NCBI GenBank assembly: GCA_021159405.1 | Contig: JAGGRX010000173.1 | Coordinates: 1-29,055 of the forward strand | Direction: 5' to 3' | Source of the DNA: Candidatus Bipolaricaulota bacterium | GTDB lineage: Bacteria; Bipolaricaulota; Bipolaricaulia; Bipolaricaulales; Bipolaricaulaceae | Length of the DNA: 29,055 bases | Part shown: positions 1 to 7,273 of the stretch, in pieces | Layout of the letters: each line of letters begins with the position of its first letter | Numbering within the stretch: the stretch's first letter is position 1 | Translations under genes and position numbers: made by a program | The notes under the pieces: generated by a model | Database searches by the model: none | Seen by the model: only the letters and a program-made list of their open reading frames with translations | Told to the model about the DNA's origin: nothing

Positions 1-701
1 CCCAAAAGGACGTCTAGGCTCTCGAGCCCGTCATCCACGCACCAGCCGGTGACTCCCCGATCGAACTTCACCTTCCACCAAGTGTAGCCATCCGCTTGGA
101 CCGGCCCTTCCAGCACGTTCCCCAGGCTTCCCTCGGGCAGGTAGCCGGGGTAGGCGGGGTCGGTGATCTCCGGCTGGTCCAGGCCTGGGCCCTCCCGCAC
201 GTTGAGGTTCTGCATCACCCGTACGCGTTCACCTACGGCAAACCTGGCGGAGGCCGGCGCCGGCTCGCCCGCGACCACGATCAGGCGCTGGGCGGTCTGA
301 GGGGCTTGCGCCAACGGAGTATCCTCATCCTTCCACACGCTGAACTGGACAGAGTATTCCCCTTCCCGGTTCACCGTATGGGTCCAGCTCACCGTCCTCT
401 CCTCACCAGGCTTAAGTGGCGGATCGAGGACCGTCTCGTACCTTTTTTCCAACGGCCCGCCTTTGCTCCAGATGTCGGCCCGGACGATGAAGGCACGGGC
501 CCTGTTTCCGGTATTGGCCACGGTCACGCTCAAGGTGACCGTATCGCCTGGCTTGACATGGGCAGGGTTCTCCGGGTCACTCGGGGAGTAGCTGCGGATG
601 GTGGCCTCGATGCGGGCACAGCCTGCGAGGAGGGATGCTATCCCAAGGAAGGCCAGAAGCACGACCGCCGCTTTCCCTTTCCGCACCTTGCCCATTCCCA
701 T
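1..701 (-). CDS. Lipoprotein with CARDB-like and bacterial SH3 domains (3' end cut by window edge)
   Basis: The frame reads leftward from an ATG at 701 and leaves the window still open, giving about 233 residues. Residues 1-28 are a lipoprotein signal: basic start (KVRKGK), hydrophobic core, lipobox L-A-G-C with Cys28, so it should be lipid-anchored outside the cytoplasmic membrane. Residues ~30-145 are a beta-rich stretch resembling CARDB/DUF11-type domains (V-KPGDTVTLSVTVANTGN, then LKPGEERTVSWT). Residues ~155-233 look like a bacterial SH3 domain (VMQNLNVREGPG, then TWWKVKF and GWCVDD), a fold that usually binds cell-wall peptides. This suggests an envelope-binding role; no catalytic motif is seen. 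A second in-frame ATG lies at 695. No strong SD precedes either. It is divergent from the DUF763 gene. Confidence 0.8.
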   Translation of the reverse strand, partial: MGMGKVRKGKAAVVLLAFLGIASLLAGCARIEATIRSYSPSDPENPAHVKPGDTVTLSVTVANTGNRARAFIVRADIWSKGGPLEKRYETVLDPPLKPGEERTVSWTHTVNREGEYSVQFSVWKDEDTPLAQAPQTAQRLIVVAGEPAPASARFAVGERVRVMQNLNVREGPGLDQPEITDPAYPGYLPEGSLGNVLEGPVQADGYTWWKVKFDRGVTGWCVDDGLESLDVLL

Positions 702-735
702 CACGACACCAGTAAACCGAACCCAGGGACGTGAT

Positions 736-751
736 GACCATTACATTGGTC
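736..751. promoter_or_regulatory. Inverted repeat in divergent intergenic region, possible operator
   Basis: GACCA-TTACAT-TGGTC is a perfect 5-bp dyad with a 6-bp spacer, lying between the divergent lipoprotein and DUF763 genes. A -10-like TACAAT follows at 864-869 on the plus strand, without a recognisable -35. The operator reading is inference; arms this short can occur by chance. Confidence 0.25.
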
Positions 752-886
752 CCCCGAGCAGGTGAGGTTTGTACAAGCCCGCAGGATGAGGCGATCGTCC
801 TCAAGGAGCATCGACGCCCATTCAAAGCCGAAAACCCGCAGCGGCCGCTTGGGGAATGCGCGGTACAATAAAAGTACAGCTTCCCA

Positions 887-1975
887 ATGCCACGACGAAC
901 CGGAACCGCGGACCTTCCCCTGCATGGGGGGCATGCCCCGAGGTGGCTGTTTTCCAGGATGGTTAGGCTCGGACGCGAGGTGCTTTTGGCGCTCTCCGAG
1001 GAGTTCGGAACCCAAGGAGTGCTCCGGCGCCTTGCTGACCCATTTTGGTTCCAGGCCCTTGGGTGTTTTTTGGGGTTCGACTGGCACTCAAGTGGGCTTA
1101 CCACCACCACCTGTGGGGCCCTCAAGGAGGCGCTGGCCAGTGTGGGGAAGGAGCTGGGGCTCTACGCCGCCGGAGGGAAGGGCGCGGTGTCCCGCCGGAC
1201 CCCGTACGAGATCATCGCCCGGGGAGAGGAGCTTTCCGTGGAACCCCAACCCTTGGTCTACGCTTCCCGCATGGCGGCCAAGGTGGACTCCGCTGCCCTA
1301 CAGGACGGGTTTCAGATCTATCACCACGTGTTCTTCTTCGATCGCGAGGGACACTGGTGCGTGGTTCAGCAGGGGATGAAAGGGCAGGCCGGCATGGCAA
1401 GGCGCTACCACTGGCTGTCCGATGGCCTTGAGAGCTTTGTGTGCGAGCCCCATGTCGGCGTGGTGGGAAAACGAACGGGATCGGTTTTGAACCTGGTGGC
1501 AAAGGAGGCCGCCCCGGCAAGGGAGGCGATCCCGGAGTTGAGCCGCAAGGCCCCGGAGAAGCTGGTGGGTGAGCTCACTAAGCTCAGGCAGATGAAACTT
1601 CCCCGCCGCCATGCGGTGCTCATCTCGGACATCAACCCAGCGCGACTCAAGACGGTGTTCCTTAAAGCATATGAAAGCCAAGCCCAGGACTTCGAAAGCT
1701 TGCTTGGGGTCCCGGGCCTGGGGGCCAAGGGACTGCGGGCGCTGGCGCTCCTCTCCGAGCTTCTGTACGGGGCGCCGGCCTCTTTCCGTGACCCGGCCCG
1801 TTACTCTTACGCCCACGGGGGGAAGGATGGGACACCCTATCCGGTGGACCGGGAGGCCTATGACCGAACTATTCAGGTGCTGAGGCGGGCGGTCAGGAGA
1901 GCCCGGCTGGGGCAGCGTGAGGAGCTTGCCGCCCTCAAGCGGCTCGGTTCCGCCTTGGGTGCAAAGGAGGCTTAG
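887..1975 (+). CDS. DUF763 family protein
   Basis: This 362-residue protein matches the DUF763 family, found mainly in archaea and thermophilic bacteria and still without an established function. The N-terminus is diagnostic: RTGTADLPLHGGHAPRWLF at residues 4-22, followed by LADPFWFQALGCFLGFDWHSSGLTTTT and an A-K-GAVSRRTPYEI segment. Near residue 272 a GVPGLGAKGLRALALLSELLYG stretch resembles a helix-hairpin-helix, so nucleic-acid contact is possible but unproven. There is no signal peptide or membrane helix, so it should be cytoplasmic. The ATG at 887 gives the usual family start; no SD is evident. The stop TAG overlaps the GTG of the next gene, so the two are probably co-translated. Confidence 0.85.
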   Translation: MPRRTGTADLPLHGGHAPRWLFSRMVRLGREVLLALSEEFGTQGVLRRLADPFWFQALGCFLGFDWHSSGLTTTTCGALKEALASVGKELGLYAAGGKGAVSRRTPYEIIARGEELSVEPQPLVYASRMAAKVDSAALQDGFQIYHHVFFFDREGHWCVVQQGMKGQAGMARRYHWLSDGLESFVCEPHVGVVGKRTGSVLNLVAKEAAPAREAIPELSRKAPEKLVGELTKLRQMKLPRRHAVLISDINPARLKTVFLKAYESQAQDFESLLGVPGLGAKGLRALALLSELLYGAPASFRDPARYSYAHGGKDGTPYPVDREAYDRTIQVLRRAVRRARLGQREELAALKRLGSALGAKEA

Positions 1976-2205
1976 TGGCGCCTGCGACGATCGCAGCCAT
2001 TTTGTACGTGATGACGCTGGTCGGGGTTTGCATCTGGGTATTTCAGGACGCGGAGCGGCGGGGGAAGTCCGGCTGGCTCGCCGGCCTGATGGTTTTCTTC
2101 CTCGGTTTTCCCGGTGGGCTTTTGGCCTGGCTACTCTTCCGCCCTAAGCTTCCGGACCAAACTCAATCCCCCTCAAAGGAGACCAAACCCTGGCCGCAAA
2201 GTTGA
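1975..2205 (+). CDS. Small two-helix membrane protein
   Basis: A 76-residue protein begins with GTG at 1975, overlapping the upstream TAG by one base, and has a good SD (AAAGGAGG at 1962-1969). Two hydrophobic segments (about residues 4-24 and 34-54) flank a charged turn, DAERRGKSGW, and a polar tail follows. The arrangement resembles small integral membrane proteins of the PLDc_N/YqaE-like kind; no function can be assigned. The overlap with the DUF763 gene suggests one transcription unit. It ends 7 bp before the convergent proC gene, with no terminator between. Confidence 0.7.
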   Translation: MAPATIAAILYVMTLVGVCIWVFQDAERRGKSGWLAGLMVFFLGFPGGLLAWLLFRPKLPDQTQSPSKETKPWPQS

Positions 2206-2212
2206 GCGGTCG

Positions 2213-3034
2213 TCAAGGGGAGTTTTTGGATAAGGCCTTGCCGCGTTCGGTGGCCGCCATGACGGCCTTGATCAGTGCCACCCTGAGTCCACCCTCCTCC
2301 AGGGCCATGAGGCCATCTATGGTCACCCCCGCCGGGGTGGTGACGTCGTCCTTGAGGAGCGCCGGGTGTTGGCCGGAATCCAAAACCAGCGCCGCCCCGC
2401 CCAGGATCGCCTGGGCGGCAAGCTCGGTGGCAAGCTTCCGCGGGAGGCCCATCTTCACCCCGCCCTCGGACAGTGCCTCGATGATGATGTAGGCATAGGC
2501 CGGCCCGGATCCTGATAGCGCGGTCACGGCATCCATCAGCTCCTCGTCCTCCACCTGCGCCACCCGACCCACGGAGGAGAAGATCGCCCGAGCCACCTCC
2601 AGGTGCTCTGGACGAGCGTAGCGGCCAGGGCAGATGGCCGTCATCCCCAGACCGATCTGACATGGGGTGTTGGGCATGGCCCGTACCACCGGGATCGGTT
2701 TTCCCAGCCCTTCTTCCACGAACCGGGTGGTGGTGGCCGCGGCCACAGAGATGAGGAGCTGCTTTGGGGTGAGCACATCGCGGATCTCGGAAAGCACCTT
2801 GGGGACGGTCTTGGGCTTGACGGCCAGGATCACCGTGTCTTTGCCTTGGACCAAGGCGCGGTTGTCCGTGGTCACGGGGATGCCCAGCCGCTCCTCGGCC
2901 GCTTTCGCGGTCTCCGGGTGGGCAGTGCTTCCTACAAGGCCTTCCCGGGGCGCAAGCTTGGCTTTGAGGATCCCCTTCGCCAAGGCGGTCCCAATGGTGC
3001 CTAGACCCACTATCGCGATGTTTCTTTGGGACAT
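2213..3034 (-). CDS. proC: Pyrroline-5-carboxylate reductase
   Basis: ProC reduces 1-pyrroline-5-carboxylate to proline with NAD(P)H, the last step of proline synthesis, in the cytoplasm. The 273-residue length is normal. The N-terminal Rossmann motif is GLGTIG (10-15); RAMPNTP lies at ~118-124; SGSGPAYAY (174-182) and the C-terminal signature DDVTTPAGVTIDGL (229-242) are characteristic. The SD AAAGGAG precedes the ATG at 3034, and the gene begins only 12 bp after the ABC ATPase stop, so it is probably the last gene of the importer operon and would fall under the same attenuator. That is an unusual partner for an aromatic amino-acid transporter. Confidence 0.95.
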   Translation of the reverse strand: MSQRNIAIVGLGTIGTALAKGILKAKLAPREGLVGSTAHPETAKAAEERLGIPVTTDNRALVQGKDTVILAVKPKTVPKVLSEIRDVLTPKQLLISVAAATTTRFVEEGLGKPIPVVRAMPNTPCQIGLGMTAICPGRYARPEHLEVARAIFSSVGRVAQVEDEELMDAVTALSGSGPAYAYIIIEALSEGGVKMGLPRKLATELAAQAILGGAALVLDSGQHPALLKDDVTTPAGVTIDGLMALEEGGLRVALIKAVMAATERGKALSKNSP

Positions 3035-3046
3035 GTTTTCTCCTTT

Positions 3047-3853
3047 TTAAGCTGAACTTCTCCCGCGCACCGCTTCCAAGAGCAGCTCGTCGTCCGTCAC
3101 GCCCACTCGCCGGAACAGGCCCACCAGATCGTCCACGGTGAGATTTCGCTTTTCCTCTTGCCCTAGGTCCAGGTGCACTCGCCCTTTGTGCATCATGATG
3201 AGCCGGCTTCCGGTGCGTAGGGCTTGGTCCATGCGGTGGGTGACCATCAGTGTGGTGATCCTGCTTTCCTCCACCAGGCGCTCGGTCACCTCAAGCACCT
3301 TGTCCGCATTGGCCGGGTCCAGGGCCGCGGTGTGCTCATCGAGGAGGAGGAGCTTGGGCTGGGCCAGTGTGGCCATGAGCACGGTCACCGCCTGACGCTC
3401 CCCACCGGAGAGGTGTGCCACCCTCTCATTCAGCCGGCTTTCAAGGCCCATGTCCAGATGGGCCAGAGCCTTCTCCAGGCGCTTCCGCTTGGCATGAGAC
3501 AGGGCCAGGCCCAGTCCCCGGGGACCCTTGCGCAAGGCCAGGGCTAGGTTCTCGGCCAAGGTCATGTGGGCGGCGGTGCCTTTCAGGGGATCCTGAAACA
3601 CCCGTCCGATCCAGCGGGCTCGACTGTGGGCTGGCCAGCGGGTCACGTCTCTGCCGGCGATCTTCACCCGACCACGGGTGGGGCGACAGGTGCCGGCGAT
3701 GACGTTGAGCAGCGTGCTCTTTCCGGCGCCGTTTGAGCCGATCACCGTGACGAACTCCCCTTCGGCCAAGGAAAGATCTACGCCCCGCAGGGCCTCGATC
3801 CTTTCTGCTCCCAATATGAAGGTCTTTGAGATGCTGGAAAGCTCCAGGATCAT
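3047..3853 (-). CDS. ABC importer ATPase (TrpZ-type, COG1101)
   Basis: This 268-residue cytoplasmic ATPase powers the importer encoded with it. Visible motifs are Walker A GSNGAGKST (39-47), Q-loop in VFQDP (Gln87), signature LSGGERQ (148-154), Walker B LLLLDE (168-173) and H-loop MVTH (His206). Its position after a COG2984 binding protein and a COG4120 permease marks it as the ATPase of the TrpXYZ-type (uncharacterised amino-acid) importer family. Its ATG overlaps the permease stop by 4 bases (ATGA), so translation is coupled. Confidence 0.88.
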   Translation of the reverse strand: MILELSSISKTFILGAERIEALRGVDLSLAEGEFVTVIGSNGAGKSTLLNVIAGTCRPTRGRVKIAGRDVTRWPAHSRARWIGRVFQDPLKGTAAHMTLAENLALALRKGPRGLGLALSHAKRKRLEKALAHLDMGLESRLNERVAHLSGGERQAVTVLMATLAQPKLLLLDEHTAALDPANADKVLEVTERLVEESRITTLMVTHRMDQALRTGSRLIMMHKGRVHLDLGQEEKRNLTVDDLVGLFRRVGVTDDELLLEAVRGRSSA

Positions 3854-4737
3854 GCTTCCTCACCCTTGAGCCTGGCCCGAATCGCCGGGGCCATGAGGGC
3901 CCCCAGCACCACCAGGGCCGTGAGGAGTTTGAGGTCCGAGGCTGTGAACCCCAGGGCCCCTCCGTAGCGCAGTGCCACCAGGATCGCCCCCCGGTAAAGA
4001 CACGAGCCGATCAGGGTCGCGGCCGTGGCCCAGATAACCGTGCGGGGGCGAAACAGCATTTCCCCGATGATCACCGAGGCCAGACCGGCGACGATCGTCC
4101 CCACCCCCATGCCCACATCCGCAAACCCCGAGTACTGGGCCACCAGGGCCCCGGACAGGGCCACCAAACCGTTGGATAGGGCCAGGCCTAGGATCACCAT
4201 GGTCTCGGGGTTGACCCCGAATGCCCGAACCATGTCGGGATTATCCCCGGTGGCGCGCATGGCCGTACCCAGCTCCGTGTGGAAGAAGAGGTCCAGGAGG
4301 ATCTTGAATCCGAAGGCCAGGATGGCAGCGACTAAGACCAGCCCCCAAGGGGGGGTAAGATGCAGGGCCTGTACTGTGGCCGTGAGGGCGGAGGGGCGGC
4401 CGAGCAGGGGGAGGTTCGGTCTTCCCATGATGCGGAGGTTGAGGGAGTAGAGCATGATCATCGTTAGCACCCCGGCCAGAAGCCCCTGGATCCGGAATTT
4501 GGTGGCCAAGATCCCGGTGAAGGCCCCGGCCGCTGCCCCCGCCCCCAGGGCGACCAGGGAGGCGAGGAAGGGGTCCCAGCCCCCGATGATCAGCGCGGCT
4601 GCCACCGCAGCCCCCAGGGGGAACGTCCCGTCCACGGAGAGGTCGGGGAACGCGAGTACCCGGAACGAGATGTACACCCCCAGGGCCATCAGGCCGTAAA
4701 TCAACCCCTGCTCGACCGCATGGACGAAAAGCGTCAC
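3850..4737 (-). CDS. ABC importer permease (TrpY-type, COG4120)
   Basis: A 295-residue polytopic membrane protein with about eight to nine hydrophobic segments forms the translocation pore. The N-terminal stretch GLIYGLMALGVYISFRVL followed by PDLSVDGTFPLGAAV is typical of the COG4120 permeases that pair with COG2984 binding proteins; this fold is related to branched-chain amino-acid (LivH) permeases. Translation starts with GTG at 4737, 10 bp after the binding-protein stop. The substrate is not visible in the protein; the aromatic leader peptide upstream points to Tyr, Phe or Trp. Confidence 0.85.
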   Translation of the reverse strand: MTLFVHAVEQGLIYGLMALGVYISFRVLAFPDLSVDGTFPLGAAVAAALIIGGWDPFLASLVALGAGAAAGAFTGILATKFRIQGLLAGVLTMIMLYSLNLRIMGRPNLPLLGRPSALTATVQALHLTPPWGLVLVAAILAFGFKILLDLFFHTELGTAMRATGDNPDMVRAFGVNPETMVILGLALSNGLVALSGALVAQYSGFADVGMGVGTIVAGLASVIIGEMLFRPRTVIWATAATLIGSCLYRGAILVALRYGGALGFTASDLKLLTALVVLGALMAPAIRARLKGEEA

Positions 4738-4747
4738 GGCGTTATCC

Positions 4748-5722
4748 CTAGTCCTCGATCACAAACCGCCTTCCCCCAAAAAGGAGCCCAGTTGCCTTCT
4801 CCTTTATTGCTTGCGGGAAGGAGAAGCTTATCTCCTCGGCCATGTCCAGGTTCAGCCATAGTTGGGTACCCTTCTGGTACTCCACCGGAAGGTCGGCAGG
4901 TGAAGCGCCCTGGAGGATTTTGAGCACCAGCTCGCCCGTCATGCGGCCATGGTCGTAGTAGTCAAAGCCCGTACACACCAGCGCCCCACGCTCCAGGCTG
5001 GAGGGATCGGCCACCAAAAGCGGTATCCCTTGGGACCTGGCTACGTCCACCACCGACTCCAAGGCGGAGACGACCGTATTGTCGGTGGTGATGTAGATGG
5101 CCTGGACGCGGCCGATGAGGGATTGGGCGGCCAAGGGCACTGCGGCCGTGTTCTCCGCCGCCGCCACCACGATCTCAAGGCCCAAATCTCCACCGGCCTC
5201 CTTGGCCATGTCCGTGAGGATGGCGGAGTTGGCCTCGCCGGGATTGTAGACCATGCCCACCTTCGTGAGGCCGGGAACGAGCTCCTTGAGCAATGCTAGG
5301 TCCGAGGCCACGTCGATCATGTCCGAGGTGCCGGTCACGTTGGGGTAGCCCGTGAGCCCGGCCCCCACCGGATCCGTCACCGCGGAGAACACCACCGGGA
5401 CGCTCGTGTCCTTGAACACCTGGACCGCGGCCTGTGAGGTAGGGGTGGCTATGGAAACCACCAGGTCCACCCCCTGAGCGAGGAAGTTCTGAGCTATTGA
5501 CATGGCCACGGAGAAGTCCCCTTGAGCATTGCCCAGTATGTACTCTACGTTCTCTCCCTCAACATAGCCCGCCTCGGCGAGCACATCGATTACGCCCTGC
5601 CTTACCGCGTTTAGGGCGGGGTGATCAACGATTTGGGTGATCCCAATCTTGAGCGGGGCGGCAAGGGCCGCCAGCCCAAACAACACCGCTGCCAACAGCG
5701 CCGATAATTTCACCTTTCTCAC
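4748..5722 (-). CDS. ABC importer substrate-binding protein (TrpX-type, COG2984)
   Basis: A 324-residue periplasmic or membrane-tethered binding protein. Residues 1-21 form a Sec signal (basic MRKVK, then a hydrophobic Leu/Ala core); no lipobox cysteine is seen, so cleavage after the Ala-Leu-Ala-Ala region is likely. The mature start LKIGITQIVDHPALNAVRQG and the later SIATPTSQAAVQVFKDTSVPVVFSAVTDPVGAGL are characteristic of the ABC_sub_bind (PF04392) family, some members of which carry tryptophan or tyrosine. The start is GTG at 5722 with a strong SD (GAGGAGGTG). It is the first gene after the attenuator terminator, so its expression should depend on readthrough. Confidence 0.88.
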   Translation of the reverse strand: MRKVKLSALLAAVLFGLAALAAPLKIGITQIVDHPALNAVRQGVIDVLAEAGYVEGENVEYILGNAQGDFSVAMSIAQNFLAQGVDLVVSIATPTSQAAVQVFKDTSVPVVFSAVTDPVGAGLTGYPNVTGTSDMIDVASDLALLKELVPGLTKVGMVYNPGEANSAILTDMAKEAGGDLGLEIVVAAAENTAAVPLAAQSLIGRVQAIYITTDNTVVSALESVVDVARSQGIPLLVADPSSLERGALVCTGFDYYDHGRMTGELVLKILQGASPADLPVEYQKGTQLWLNLDMAEEISFSFPQAIKEKATGLLFGGRRFVIED

Positions 5723-5736
5723 CTTTCACCTCCTCG

Positions 5737-5768
5737 AAAAAACAAAAACCGCAAGGTTTCCCTTGCGG
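5737..5768 (-). terminator. Attenuator terminator ahead of the ABC importer operon
   Basis: In the transcript, CCGCAAGG-GAAA-CCTTGCGG is a perfect 8-bp hairpin with a GNRA-like loop (5768-5749), followed at once by TTTTTGTTTTTT (5748-5737). It lies between the aromatic leader ORF and the SD of the first importer gene, so it can only act as a conditional terminator in the leader, not as the end of a larger gene. Confidence 0.92.
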
Positions 5769-5773
5769 CACGC

Positions 5774-5804
5774 GGGCGGACCTCCTCTGGTGGAGGTCAC
5801 GCCC
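5774..5804 (-). promoter_or_regulatory. Leader hairpin immediately after the aromatic leader stop codon
   Basis: The RNA GGGCG-U-GACCUCC (5804-5792), loop ACCAGA, GGAGGUC-CGCCC (5785-5774) forms a 12-bp stem with one bulged U. It begins on the base after the leader-peptide stop codon, so a ribosome on the aromatic codons or the stop would cover its 5' arm. The ACCUCC in that arm can also pair with GGAGGU in leader codons 10-12 and with the importer SD, giving competing structures. Confidence 0.75.
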
Positions 5805-5885
5805 CTACACGAACCAGTAATACACGAAATAAGACGCTAGCCCAACTATCACCTCCTTTGCCTGCACAACTGCTCGCCCCTTCAT
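5805..5885 (-). CDS. Aromatic-rich attenuator leader peptide (26 aa)
   Basis: An ATG at 5885 opens a 26-codon ORF ending with TAG at 5807-5805. Its last eight codons are TAT TTC GTG TAT TAC TGG TTC GTG (Y-F-V-Y-Y-W-F-V): three Tyr, two Phe and one Trp in eight. It sits between a strong promoter and an intrinsic terminator upstream of an amino-acid importer, the arrangement of classical trp/phe/his leader peptides. A strong SD-like AAAGGAGGTGAT lies inside the ORF (codons 9-13), but no start codon in the aromatic frame follows it at a useful distance. The ATG at 5885 would be about 4 nt from the predicted transcript start, i.e. near-leaderless. The start is less certain than the aromatic frame. 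Confidence 0.75.
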   Translation of the reverse strand: MKGRAVVQAKEVIVGLASYFVYYWFV

Positions 5886-5895
5886 CGTCAATACC

Positions 5896-5925
5896 TATAT
5901 AGCACGGAAGGGCCCCCCGTGTCAA
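5896..5925 (-). promoter_or_regulatory. Sigma-70 type promoter for the leader/ABC/proC operon
   Basis: A consensus -35 TTGACA (5925-5920) is separated by 18 bp from TATATA (5901-5896). The -35 box contains the murF stop codon (CTTGACA), so the operon starts right at the end of murF. Predicted transcription start is near 5889, just before the leader ATG. Confidence 0.85.
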
Positions 5926-7271
5926 GGGGTGAGGGCGGCCACGGCCCGCTCCAAGGCCATCCCCCGGGAGCCCTTGACCAGGAGCAGTGTGGGCAGGCGA
6001 ACCTCCTCCCGCACCTTGGCAAGCAGGGCCGTAAGGTCCTCGGGCTCCGCCGCTCCCGGACCATCCCAAGCCGTGAATGCCTTCGCCATGCGGGGACCGA
6101 AGGCGAACAGGAGATCCACTCCCTGCCAGCGGGCTTCCTCCACCACCGCCCGGTGGTAGCGGGCTTCGTCAGGGCCCAGGTCCAGCATGTCACCAAGCAG
6201 GGCTGCCCGCCGCTCTACGGGCAGGTTTAAGGTGACCAGCGTTTTCAACGCCGCCCGCATGGAAAGTGGGTTGGCGTTATAGCAATCGTCCAGGATCCAA
6301 CCGAAGGGGGCGGGGTGCAGCTCCAACCGGTGTGGCAAGGGATGCACCTCGCTCAGGGCTCGGGCGGCCGCCTCCTCGGGCACCCCCATGCTCCATGCCA
6401 AGGCCAAGGCTCCACAGGCCAACGCAGCCACGTGTTCTCCCAGGAGCTTCAGCCTAACAGGGATTTCGCTCCGGGGGGTTACAGCGAGGAAGCGCACGCC
6501 GTCTGGGGAGTCCGCCACCACCTGCCGGGGGTAGAAGTCCGCTTGGGGGGTGCTTCCGAACCTTATGCATACGCCCGCACACGTGTCGGCCCGGGCCCGC
6601 AGCTCAGGGAAGTCCCAGTTCAGGGCGAGCACCCCCTCCTCCGGGAGGGCCTCGGCGAGCTCCCACTTGGCCTGGACCACCCCCTCCCGGTCCTTTAGGC
6701 CGGCGAGGTGCGCCTCCCCCACCCCGGTGATGATCCCGGCCCATGGCCGTACAAGCTGGGCGAGCCTTCTGATCTCCCCGGGCCCGGCCGCCCCCAGCTC
6801 CAACACCGCCACCTCCGCATCGTCCGGAACGCTCAAGATCTCAAGTGGCACCCCAAGCTCGGTGTTATAAGATTCCCGGGCCCTGAACGCGCGGTAGCGG
6901 ACCGCAAGCGAGGCGGTGATGAGCTCCTTAGCGGTGGTCTTTCCAAACGAACCTGTCACCCCCACGAACGGGATGGCAAGCTGATCCCGGCGCCAGGCAG
7001 CGAGGTCCCATAGGGCGGCCTCCACGTCGTCCACCAAAAGCAGGTTGTGGCCCTGTCCCGGATCCCGGGAGACCAAGGCCCCGATCGCCCCCTTGGAGAA
7101 GGCCTCGGGAAGGAAATCGTGTCCGTCGTGCCGTTTTCCCTGGAGGGCGACGAACACGTGCCCGGGTTCCACCTTGCGGGAGTCGCAGGCCGCCCCGGAC
7201 GCGATAAACGGGGCACGTGGCCGGATGAGGGTCGCCCCCAAGATCTCCGCTGCCTCACGTAAGTCCCACAT
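5922..7271 (-). CDS. murF: UDP-N-acetylmuramoyl-tripeptide--D-Ala-D-Ala ligase
   Basis: MurF adds D-Ala-D-Ala to the UDP-MurNAc-tripeptide, the last cytoplasmic step in making the peptidoglycan precursor. The 449-residue length is typical. The N-terminal domain has ACDSRKVEPGHVFVALQGKRHDGHDF (residues ~28-53); the ATP-binding loop is VTGSFGKTT (105-113), with Phe where Asn or Ser is usual; YNTELGVPLEIL (135-146) and DDCYNANPLSMRAAL (~residue 330) are MurF hallmarks. The ATG lies 2 bp after the stop of the S55 peptidase gene, so it is the third gene of the sucC-S55-murF unit. It is away from any mur/fts cluster in this window. Confidence 0.95.
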   Translation of the reverse strand: MWDLREAAEILGATLIRPRAPFIASGAACDSRKVEPGHVFVALQGKRHDGHDFLPEAFSKGAIGALVSRDPGQGHNLLLVDDVEAALWDLAAWRRDQLAIPFVGVTGSFGKTTAKELITASLAVRYRAFRARESYNTELGVPLEILSVPDDAEVAVLELGAAGPGEIRRLAQLVRPWAGIITGVGEAHLAGLKDREGVVQAKWELAEALPEEGVLALNWDFPELRARADTCAGVCIRFGSTPQADFYPRQVVADSPDGVRFLAVTPRSEIPVRLKLLGEHVAALACGALALAWSMGVPEEAAARALSEVHPLPHRLELHPAPFGWILDDCYNANPLSMRAALKTLVTLNLPVERRAALLGDMLDLGPDEARYHRAVVEEARWQGVDLLFAFGPRMAKAFTAWDGPGAAEPEDLTALLAKVREEVRLPTLLLVKGSRGMALERAVAALTP

Positions 7272-7273
7272 GT

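Noticed and set aside
96..734. 212-residue plus-strand ORF at the left edge
   Set aside because: It is antisense to the lipoprotein frame, which has a clear signal peptide, lipobox and SH3-like domain.
5848..5859. ATCACCTCCTTT on the plus strand, identical to the 3' end of 16S rRNA
   Set aside because: No other 16S sequence surrounds it. On the minus strand it is a strong SD-like AAAGGAGGTGAT within the aromatic leader.
5727..5889. T-box riboswitch upstream of the importer
   Set aside because: No AGGGTGGNACCGCG antiterminator sequence or Specifier loop architecture is seen; the leader ORF and terminator explain the region better.
5797..6069. 90-residue minus-strand ORF overlapping murF and the aromatic leader
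   Set aside because: It is a Gly/Pro/Arg-rich shadow of murF in another frame and runs through the promoter and the leader ORF.
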